Under the pieces are notes generated by a model. The model was not told the origin of the DNA and searched no databases. It worked only from the letters and a program-made list of their open reading frames with translations. This document shows positions 26,107 through 32,377 of a stretch of 32,377 nt of DNA, one piece after another. The stretch covers positions 1 through 32,377 of the forward strand of contig CALUIR010000030.1 of NCBI GenBank assembly GCA_944320785.1. The letters run 5' to 3'. The stretch is from an uncultured Bacteroidaceae bacterium. GTDB lineage: Bacteria > Bacteroidota > Bacteroidia > Bacteroidales > Bacteroidaceae. The position numbers were made by a program, and so were the translations under genes. The number at the start of each line of letters is the position of its first letter. The stretch's first letter is position 1.

Positions 26107-29100
26107 TGAAAGTGACAGCGTTTTTCGTCCGCCGTCCCACCTTGTTCTGGTCGCTGATGGCCGGCATATTGATAGCGGGCGTGCTTTCGTTCGTCTGGAT
26201 GCCGAAGCTGGAAGACCCGGTGGTGGCGGTGAAGCAGGCGATGGTCGTAGTGCCTTATCCTGGAGCCAGCACCCATGAAGTAGAGTTGAAGGCGGTGCAG
26301 TTGTTGGAGGACGAACTGCGTGCCTTGCCCGATGTAAAGCGGATACGAAGCGAGTGCCACGACGGTTCGGCCATGGTGACCGTGGAATTCCTGATGACGG
26401 TTCCCCTGTCAGAACTGGAACAGCATTTCGACCTCTTGCGGCGGAAGGTGAACGATGCTGCCTCCCGCCTGCCGCAGGACTGCCATGCGCCGGTGGTCAT
26501 TGATGACATGATGGACGTTTACGGCATCTTCTATGCTTTCACCGGCAAAGGTTATTCTTACCCCGAATTGTATAAATACGCTGAATACCTGCGGCGTGAA
26601 CTGTTGGGCGTGAAGGGCGTGAAGCGCATCAACATTGTGGGCAACCGTGACGAGGTCATCAACATCACCTTGTCCAAAGAGAGGATTTCACGCAACGGTG
26701 TCATTCCAACCCAAATCATGATGGCTTTGCAAAATGCCGGGAAAACGGTGAATGCCGGGAATTACCAAGATGGCAGCGACCGCCTGCAACTGCGTGTCGG
26801 CAATGCCGTGGAGGATGAGGAGGACATCCGCAACCTGTTGATCAGCCTTCCGGACGGAAAACAAGTGCGGCTGGGCGACGTGGCTCGTGTGGAGCGTTCT
26901 TATTCATCGCCGCAACGCAACGGCTTCTTTGTGGGCGGCGAACCTGCTTTGGCCATTTGCGTGGCGATGGAGAGCAACGCCATCGTGCCGGATGTGGGCA
27001 AGCTGGTGGATGCCAAATTGGCCGAAGCCATGAAGCAAGTCCCAGCGGGGATGGAGACGCAGAAGATATTTTTCCAGCCCGACAAGGTGGATGCGGCTAT
27101 CAGTTCCTTCATGTGGAACTTGGTGGAGTCTGTCGCAATCGTCATTTTGGTGCTGATATTCACCATGGGGTTCCGTAGCGGCGTGATTATCGGGTTTGGC
27201 CTAGTGCTGACTATTGCCGTGTCGTTTCCTATCCTGTTGGTGTGCGGCACCACGCTCCAGCGCATTTCTTTGGGGGCTTTCATTGTGGCGATGGGCATGT
27301 TGGTGGACAATGCCATTGTCATCATGGACGGCATCCTGATAGACAAGAAACGGGGTTACGGGCCGAAAACTTATCTTTACCGCATCGGGCGCAACACGGC
27401 GTTGCCTTTGCTGGGTGCTACGGTGATAGCGGCTTCCACGTTCCTGTGCGTTTTCTTATCGCCTGGTTCGGTGGGCGAGTATGCCAGCGATTTGTTCCTT
27501 GTGCTTTGTGTCAGCCTGCTGGCCAGCTGGGTGTTGGCATTGATACAAGTGCCGGTCTGTGCCAAATCGTGGCTACCTGCCCGTGCTTCTTCAAAAGAAA
27601 GACAGGAAGGGGTGCTGAACTCTCCTGTGCATCGTTTTGTGCGTCGGGCTATATCAGTGCTGATTGTGCATAAGCGGCTGACTATCTCCGTGGCCGTGGC
27701 TGTGTTGCTGGCCTGCGTGTTCGGGCTGACCAAGGTGAAGAACCTTTTCTTCCCCGATTTTGATTATGAGCAGTTCGTGGTGGAGTATTACCTCCCTGCA
27801 CAGACCGACCCTGAACGCGTTCGTCATGACTTGTTGGAAATCAGCGAACTGTTGGAGCAGAACCCCGCTGTGGAACGGGTGGCGGCCAGCATGGGAAGCG
27901 CTCCGGCGCTTTATTGCTTGGTACGTCCCATCTCGTCAGGTGGCGACTGTTATGGCGAATTGATGGTGGATTGCAAGGATTACGACACGGTGTTGGAGCA
28001 GATACCCGGCATTCGCGACCAGCTTCGTGTGCTTTATCCGGATGCTTATATCCGTATCCGCAAATACAATTTCTCTGTCTCCACGTCGCATACGGTGGAA
28101 GTGGAGTTCTCTGGGCCTGACCCTGCCGTGCTTCGTGGCTTGAGCCGCCAAGCGGAAGATATCATGCGCCGTTGCCCCTATGTGGATCCTTATTCGGTGG
28201 AGAACAATTGGAAACCGAAAGGCAAAGCGTTGGTGGTGGACTATATCCGTGAAGATGCCTTGCGTTCCGGCATGGAGCGCGGTGACGTGGGCAATGCTTT
28301 GATGGCTGCCACGGACGGCATGCCTGTCGGCGTGCTGAACAATCAGGACCATATGCTGCTTGTCAACCTGCTGGTGCGCAATGAGGATGGCAGCAAGATA
28401 CGAGACTTGGACAATATTCCTGTGTGGAGTACGTTGAACATGCATCTCTCTGATGCGGATTTGCAAGGCGTGATGACAGGAAGCAAGAGCGTGGCCGATC
28501 TTCAGGACAAGATGTTCCGCAGCATGCCGTTGAGCAACGTGGCGGGCAACGTGCGTTTGGCTTGGGACGAGAACATGGTGATGCGGGTGGACGGGCAACG
28601 TACCATTGAGGCAGAGTGTGACCCGAATACCGACCTCTATGATGCCACGCCTGCCAAAGTACTGGCCAGCATCAAGGACGAGATAGAATCCATCCCGCTT
28701 CCCGATGGTTACAAGATGCGTTGGGTGGGCGAGAACGAGTTGCAGAGCGAGGCCATCGGAGGTTTGCTGAAATATGTCCCGCTGATGGTGTTCATTATCC
28801 TGATGATTCTTTTGCTGCTGTTCAACAGTTGGAAAAAGGTGATTCTGATTCTGATGTGCTTCCCGTTCGTTTTGTGCGGCATTACGCCGGCTTTGCTTGC
28901 TTTCCGCCAGCCGTTCACGTTCATGGCCATTATCGGCATGATGGGCTTGATTGGCATGATGGTGAAGAATGCGATTGTCCTTGTGGATGAAATCAACCGT
29001 TTGCAGACAGAAGAACACAAGCATCCTTACCATGCTGTCATCGAAGCGACGGTGTCCCGCGTTCGCCCGGTGCTGATGGCATCGCTGACTACCATCGTGG

Positions 29101-29255
29101 GGATGATTCCCCTGTTGGGTGACCCGATGTATGGTTCCATGGCCATTACCATCATGGGCGGGTTGACCGTAGGCACCCTCATCACGCTGATTCTGCTGCC
29201 GCTATTCTATACGGCTTTGTTTCATATTCACCAACCTCAAACCGAAAATCAATGA
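26106..29255 (+). CDS. RND-family efflux pump, inner-membrane subunit
   Basis: A 1049-residue pump of normal RND length with an N-terminal transmembrane helix (FWSLMAGILIAGVLSFVW), two large periplasmic loops and two sets of transmembrane helices. Proton-relay residues are visible: Asp401 in MLVDNAIVIMD and Lys954 in MMVKNAIVLVDE. The second Asp of the DD pair is Asn, as in many Bacteroidetes RND pumps. With the adaptor and TolC-like gene it forms a complete tripartite system exporting an unknown substrate across both membranes. It overlaps both neighbours by a few bases. Confidence 0.94.
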   Translation: MKVTAFFVRRPTLFWSLMAGILIAGVLSFVWMPKLEDPVVAVKQAMVVVPYPGASTHEVELKAVQLLEDELRALPDVKRIRSECHDGSAMVTVEFLMTVPLSELEQHFDLLRRKVNDAASRLPQDCHAPVVIDDMMDVYGIFYAFTGKGYSYPELYKYAEYLRRELLGVKGVKRINIVGNRDEVINITLSKERISRNGVIPTQIMMALQNAGKTVNAGNYQDGSDRLQLRVGNAVEDEEDIRNLLISLPDGKQVRLGDVARVERSYSSPQRNGFFVGGEPALAICVAMESNAIVPDVGKLVDAKLAEAMKQVPAGMETQKIFFQPDKVDAAISSFMWNLVESVAIVILVLIFTMGFRSGVIIGFGLVLTIAVSFPILLVCGTTLQRISLGAFIVAMGMLVDNAIVIMDGILIDKKRGYGPKTYLYRIGRNTALPLLGATVIAASTFLCVFLSPGSVGEYASDLFLVLCVSLLASWVLALIQVPVCAKSWLPARASSKERQEGVLNSPVHRFVRRAISVLIVHKRLTISVAVAVLLACVFGLTKVKNLFFPDFDYEQFVVEYYLPAQTDPERVRHDLLEISELLEQNPAVERVAASMGSAPALYCLVRPISSGGDCYGELMVDCKDYDTVLEQIPGIRDQLRVLYPDAYIRIRKYNFSVSTSHTVEVEFSGPDPAVLRGLSRQAEDIMRRCPYVDPYSVENNWKPKGKALVVDYIREDALRSGMERGDVGNALMAATDGMPVGVLNNQDHMLLVNLLVRNEDGSKIRDLDNIPVWSTLNMHLSDADLQGVMTGSKSVADLQDKMFRSMPLSNVAGNVRLAWDENMVMRVDGQRTIEAECDPNTDLYDATPAKVLASIKDEIESIPLPDGYKMRWVGENELQSEAIGGLLKYVPLMVFIILMILLLLFNSWKKVILILMCFPFVLCGITPALLAFRQPFTFMAIIGMMGLIGMMVKNAIVLVDEINRLQTEEHKHPYHAVIEATVSRVRPVLMASLTTIVGMIPLLGDPMYGSMAITIMGGLTVGTLITLILLPLFYTALFHIHQPQTENQ

Positions 29256-30589
29256 AGTACTTGAATAAAATGATAAGAAGGAGGATTATGGCGTTTCTGG
29301 CAGTCGTTGCAGGGACTGCCTGCATGGAGGCACAGGAATCTCTTGTCTTGTCGTATGCTGAATGCCGGAAATTGGCGTTGGAGCATAACGAAGATTTGCA
29401 GCATGCCGGCAATGAGTTGCGGAAGGCCGAATTGGACAAGGCGATTGCCTTTGCCGGTTACTTGCCGAAGTTCGATGCCAGTGTCACCGGGGCTTACATG
29501 GCACCCGACCTCGACATGATGGGCATGGAATTGCAGATGCGTGGCATGTACATGGCAGGCATCACCTTGATGCAGCCGCTTTACACTGGCGGGAAGATAC
29601 GTGCGGGCAACAAGATGGCGCGGATAGGGGTGGAAGCCTCGCGGGAGAATCTCCGCAAGGTGCGCATGCAGGTCATTGCCGATGCCGACAATGCGTATTG
29701 GAACTACATTGCCGTGCTGTGGAAGGTGCGGATGCTGGATGCATATAAGCAACAGATGGACAGCATTTTCGCGCAAGTGGAACGGAGCCTTTCGGCTGGC
29801 ATGGCCACGGAGAACGACTTGCTCCGCATCACCGCCAAAAAGAGTGAGATACATTACCAATGGCAGAAAGCAACGAATGGCGCCAACCTTTGCCGTTTGG
29901 CCTTGTGCAATGTGCTGGGCTATCCTTTGGAAACAGAGATTCTGCCCACTGACACAGTTATCGCCTTTTCTGCGCCGGAGCAGTTGGACGAAAGCATTGC
30001 TGCGCGCCCGGAACTGGCTTTGTTGCAGAAGCAGGTGACAATAGCCGAGCAGCAGGTGAAAGATGCGCGTTCCGGCCTGCTTCCCCAAATCGGGCTTTCC
30101 GCAGGCTATGTCTATTACGGCAATGTGAAGTTGAACGGGACGGCTTCCGACGGGCAGGGTGGTTACATCTCCTTTACGCAGGACTTCGACGACGGCTTGG
30201 CGTTGGTCATGGCCTCGGTGAGCGTTCCCATCTTCCATTGGGGCGAGGGGCTGAAGAAGGTGAAGAAGGCCAAGCTGGACTTGCAGGGCGCCCGTTTGGA
30301 TTTGGAGAAAAACACCCGCCTGCTCCGCATCGAAGCCCGGCAGGCCGTGCAGAACCTCACGGATGGTTACAACTTGGTGGAGACCGCCCGCTTGGGGTAT
30401 GCCCAAGCCGACCGCAACCGCCAGATGATGAATGGCCGTTACCTGGCCGGCCTATGCACGTTGACCGACCTGCTCGATGCCCAAGCGCAGTGGCAACAGG
30501 CGGAAAGCAACCTGATAGAAGCCCAGACGCAGTATAAGATTTACGAGACGGAATACCTGCGAGTGACGGGGCGTTTGGAGGAGGAGTGA
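29252..30589 (+). CDS. TolC-family outer-membrane efflux channel
   Basis: A 445-residue TolC-type protein. The ATG at 29252 overlaps the pump stop (ATGA); ATG 29270 and 29288 are also in frame, the last only three bases after an AAGGAGG. Two repeats of the outer-membrane efflux protein domain are seen as long helices (SYAECRKLALEHNEDLQHAGNEL near the start; RPELALLQKQVTIAEQQVKDARSGLLPQIGLSAGY in the middle), with TDLLDAQAQWQQAESNLIEAQ in the second half. It forms the outer-membrane duct of the tripartite pump. Confidence 0.93.
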   Translation: MKYLNKMIRRRIMAFLAVVAGTACMEAQESLVLSYAECRKLALEHNEDLQHAGNELRKAELDKAIAFAGYLPKFDASVTGAYMAPDLDMMGMELQMRGMYMAGITLMQPLYTGGKIRAGNKMARIGVEASRENLRKVRMQVIADADNAYWNYIAVLWKVRMLDAYKQQMDSIFAQVERSLSAGMATENDLLRITAKKSEIHYQWQKATNGANLCRLALCNVLGYPLETEILPTDTVIAFSAPEQLDESIAARPELALLQKQVTIAEQQVKDARSGLLPQIGLSAGYVYYGNVKLNGTASDGQGGYISFTQDFDDGLALVMASVSVPIFHWGEGLKKVKKAKLDLQGARLDLEKNTRLLRIEARQAVQNLTDGYNLVETARLGYAQADRNRQMMNGRYLAGLCTLTDLLDAQAQWQQAESNLIEAQTQYKIYETEYLRVTGRLEEE

Positions 30590-30613
30590 ACCTCGTCCCG
30601 CCTTTCTCTATGG

Positions 30614-30707
30614 AATGGGCCGTGCAACTACCCCGTAGTAGCCGGCCCATTACTACGTAGTAGTTGGGCGATTACTACGTAGTAGTTCGTCGATGTCCCC
30701 GTAGTAG
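30614..30707. repeat. Inverted repeat and four GTAGTAG units at exact 22-bp period
   Basis: GTAGTAG occurs at 30635, 30657, 30679 and 30701, exactly 22 bases apart. The middle two are halves of perfect palindromes TACTACGTAGTA (30651-30662, 30673-30684); the outer two follow CCCC. AATGGGCC (30614-30621) and GGCCCATT (30644-30651) enclose the first unit and an inner ACTAC/GTAGT stem. The block lies between the TolC-like gene and the vsr promoter and has no T-run. Confidence 0.85.
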
Positions 30708-30750
30708 TTTCCCGTCTGTAGCGGGAAGGGCGGGCGAAACCCCGTGCGGT

Positions 30751-30781
30751 TTTGCGCATTCCGCTGGATGTGTTAACTTTG
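30751..30781 (+). promoter_or_regulatory. Promoter of the vsr gene
   Basis: TTTG (30751-30754), 19 bases, TAACTTTG (30774-30781): an exact Bacteroidetes promoter, 20 bases before the ATG at 30802. Confidence 0.8.
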
Positions 30782-30801
30782 CGGCCAAAGAGGGAGAATC
30801 C

Positions 30802-31329
30802 ATGGATATCTGGGACAAAGAAAAGCGTTCCGCCGTGATGGCGAAAATCCACAGCAAGGACACGAAGCCCGAACTGCTGGTGCGCCGCTACCTGTACCAT
30901 CGCGGATACCGTTACCGCAAGAACGTGAAGGGCCTGCCCGGTACGCCCGATATCGTCTTGCGCAAGTATGGCGTAGCCATCTTCGTGCATGGCTGCTTCT
31001 GGCATGGGCATGAAGTGGATGGCCATCTTCCTGCGGCCAACCATGACTATTGGGCGAAGAAGATTGCGCGAAACAAGGAGCGCGACCGGCGCAACAAAGA
31101 GAAGCTGGTTCAAATGGGGTGGGGCGTGATGACGATATGGGAGTGCCAGCTGAAACCCGCCGTCCGCGAAAAGACTTTGCTGGAGATGGAGTATTGGATT
31201 AACCATTCTTACTTGGACCGCCTTCGGGCGAAAGCCGCGAAGCCCTACGCCCTGGCCGATGATTCCCTTCCTGTGGCTGCTGAAAGCGAGGCTGGGTATG
31301 GGCCTTCAGAACCGTTCGATAATGTTTAA
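30802..31329 (+). CDS. vsr: Very-short-patch repair endonuclease (Vsr)
   Basis: A 175-residue protein starting MDIWDKEKRS. It has the Vsr hallmarks: the SKDTKPELLVRRYLYHRGYRYRKN segment, TPDIVL with the metal-binding Asp50 (E. coli Asp51), FVHGCFWHGH (His63, Cys65, His68, His70) and Cys115 in IWECQ. Vsr nicks beside T:G mismatches arising by deamination of 5-methylcytosine and so usually accompanies a cytosine-5 methyltransferase; none is visible nearby. It is about 20 residues longer than the E. coli protein, with an acidic C-terminal tail. It has its own promoter. Confidence 0.92.
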   Translation: MDIWDKEKRSAVMAKIHSKDTKPELLVRRYLYHRGYRYRKNVKGLPGTPDIVLRKYGVAIFVHGCFWHGHEVDGHLPAANHDYWAKKIARNKERDRRNKEKLVQMGWGVMTIWECQLKPAVREKTLLEMEYWINHSYLDRLRAKAAKPYALADDSLPVAAESEAGYGPSEPFDNV

Positions 31330-31524
31330 AGTCTGTTTCCTCCTATTCGTGTGATGCTTTCCTTACGATGCCAAGGAAGCCTTGCATATATCGGCATAGC
31401 GGAACGTTGTGATATACTTTTAATTATGTCAAAATTTCTTCCTGTCTTGCGCCCGTTCCAAGCCGGAGGGGAGGTTCTTCGGCACGAGTCAATAACCGCT
31501 CCAAAAGGCTGCTTGTCTTAGTCC

Positions 31525-31539
31525 GGCAGCAAGGCTGCC
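31525..31539 (+). other. Small perfect hairpin before the HU-like gene
   Basis: GGCAGC, AAG, GCTGCC form a perfect 6-bp stem. It lies in the 264-base gap between vsr and the HU-like gene, which also has a bulged hairpin at 31356-31380 (GCTTTCCTT/AAGGAAGC). I see no TAnnTTTG box or known RNA in this gap. Confidence 0.4.
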
Positions 31540-31593
31540 TCAGTTCGATGCCGAGGCTGTCACCATGCCGAAAGGAGATAAAACGCAAGGAAT

Positions 31594-31821
31594 ATGGCTT
31601 TTGCAAGAAACGACAGCCGCGCCGACACTTACGCCGTGCTGGGCGACATCATGGCAAGCGGCCTTACCGTGAAGCTCGAAGGGCTGGGTATGTTCTACTA
31701 CACGGCCAACACTGCAAAGCAGGGCGTAGAGTCAGTAGGTGAGGTGAGTGCCAAGCAAATAACCGGCGTACATGTCCGCTTCATCCCCGAAACCACGCGC
31801 AACAGCAGCAATCAGTCGTGA
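31594..31821 (+). CDS. Shortened HU-family DNA-binding protein (likely degenerate)
   Basis: A 75-residue product: MAFARNDSRADTYAVLGDIM, then VKLEGLGMFYYTANTAKQGV and EVSAKQITGVHVRFIPET. The second half matches the C-terminal half of Bacteroidetes HU-type proteins (VKL.GLG.FYYTA...GV to VRFIPE). The family normally has about 45 more residues before ADTYAVL and several more between LGDI and MASG; both stretches are absent while the MAF start is kept. It looks like a gene with internal deletions. It may be non-functional, or a short variant; the promoter is not visible. Confidence 0.6.
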   Translation: MAFARNDSRADTYAVLGDIMASGLTVKLEGLGMFYYTANTAKQGVESVGEVSAKQITGVHVRFIPETTRNSSNQS

Positions 31822-31923
31822 CGCGATCGCTCGTGTCGAACAACATCTTCTTTCTATTCACAAAAACAGAGATATTGATACATATTTCGGTAATTTCGGT
31901 TACTGTATTCTGCCGGAACTGCC

Positions 31924-32077
31924 TAATTTTGCATTGTCCGACATAAAGCACGACAGCCGGATTGTCGGCAGCCAATGGTTTGCTCCGGGCAAGCATTGGT
32001 TTGATTCGCGTAACAGCGATATGTCTGTAAATAGCGAACTTTGCAGCGGAAATATTTACTATTAACTATAATATTAT
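31924..32077 (+). promoter_or_regulatory. Candidate promoter and structured leader of the TonB-dependent receptor gene
   Basis: TAATTTTG (31924-31931) is a full -7 match with only a weak TG near -33. It would give a leader of about 140 bases. Within it, CCGACA (31938-31943) pairs with TGTCGG (31963-31968), and CCAATG with TTGC (31972-31983) pairs with GCAA and CATTGG (31989-31999). I cannot match it to a known riboswitch. Confidence 0.35.
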
Positions 32078-32377
32078 ATGAAAAAAGTATGGATTGTATT
32101 AGCTGGTTGCCTGATGCCTGCCGGAGTATTAATGGCGCAGACCGACACCACCCGTATTGCACGCAATTATGCGCTGGACGAAGTGGTCGTTACCGGCACA
32201 CGCAACGAGACGGATGTGCGTCACCTTTCGCAGACCGTATCGGTAGTGGGGCGCCCCATGTTTGAACAAAGCATGCAACCATCGATTCTGCCCGTGCTGG
32301 CCGAACAGGTGCCGGGACTTTTCGTCACCGAACGTGGCGTGATGGGCTATGGCGTGTCCGGCGGTGCTGCCGGAGGC
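32078..32377 (+). CDS. TonB-dependent outer-membrane receptor (N-terminal 100 residues; runs off the window)
   Basis: The ATG at 32078 opens a frame that stays open to the last base. A signal peptide (MKKVWIVLAGCLMPAGVLMA, cut before QTDTT) is followed by the TonB-box segment ALDEVVVTGTRNETDVRHL (32-50) and the start of the plug domain (SVVGRPMFEQ, LAEQVPGLFVTERGVMGYG). There is no carboxypeptidase-regulatory domain, so it is more like siderophore, vitamin or metal receptors than a SusC. The substrate is unknown because most of the barrel lies outside the window. Confidence 0.9.
   Translation, partial: MKKVWIVLAGCLMPAGVLMAQTDTTRIARNYALDEVVVTGTRNETDVRHLSQTVSVVGRPMFEQSMQPSILPVLAEQVPGLFVTERGVMGYGVSGGAAGG

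Noticed and set aside
23747-30707. The two dyad arrays as possible CRISPR arrays
   Set aside because: Units are 21-22 bp with no unique spacers, only four copies, and no cas genes are present.
31525-31567. GTTCGAT with flanking GCCTC/GAGGC, resembling a tRNA T-arm
   Set aside because: The stem-loop sizes do not fit (11-base loop) and no acceptor, D or anticodon arms can be built around it.
31772-32065. Open frame of 97 codons between the HU-like gene and the receptor
   Set aside because: It overlaps the HU-like frame, has no recognisable features, and lies over the promoter and hairpins of the receptor leader.

Overview
The window is one contiguous piece of a Bacteroidales chromosome, read without database access. 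Evidence for the phylum: several promoters match the Bacteroidetes TTTG-N19/20-TAnnTTTG pattern; many genes encode Bacteroidetes-type lipoproteins (fimbrillins, DUF4906, DUF3575, DUF5106 and DUF5119-like families); and one secreted protease ends in a type IX secretion (T9SS) sorting tail. That tail argues for a T9SS-bearing lineage such as the Porphyromonas, Tannerella, Prevotella or Barnesiella relatives rather than Bacteroides proper, but the species cannot be named from the sequence alone.

Layout. (1) 1-4867: a repeat-like hairpin leader, a very large DUF4906 fimbria-associated lipoprotein, and a DUF5106/thioredoxin-fold lipoprotein. (2) 5048-6137: a TerB-DnaJ protein convergent with a very Cys/His-rich exported small protein. 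(3) 6240-9607: a tandem promoter-bearing repeat, a C10 (streptopain-type) cysteine protease with a T9SS tail, an overlapping lipoprotein gene, and a strong terminator. (4) 9710-22202: a roughly 12.4-kb same-strand surface operon. It runs DUF3575 protein with a long basic tail, FimB/Mfa2-like lipoprotein, four fimbrillins, second DUF3575 protein, large OmpA-like/helical-repeat protein, and an outer-membrane barrel made of three internal repeats. (5) 22221-24833, minus strand: an S41 protease lipoprotein and an AraC-type regulator, separated by a 21-bp-period array of four dyads. (6) 25042-30589: a tripartite RND efflux operon (MFP, pump, TolC-like) divergent from the AraC gene. (7) 30614-31329: a 22-bp-period array of four GTAGTAG units, then a Vsr mismatch endonuclease with a near-ideal promoter. 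(8) 31594-32377: a shortened HU-family protein and the start of a TonB-dependent receptor that runs off the window.

How the genes may work together. The centre of the window is devoted to building cell-surface structures. Lipid-anchored fimbrillin precursors carry candidate arginine processing sites 46-60 residues from their starts and could be polymerised on the surface. The Mfa2-like and DUF4906 proteins are plausible anchor or tip components. The DUF3575, OmpA-like and triple-repeat barrel proteins are plausible outer-membrane assembly or peptidoglycan-tethering partners. This last group is the best candidate here for an under-described system. The C10 protease and its coupled lipoprotein, the Cys-rich exported protein and the efflux operon are separate units.
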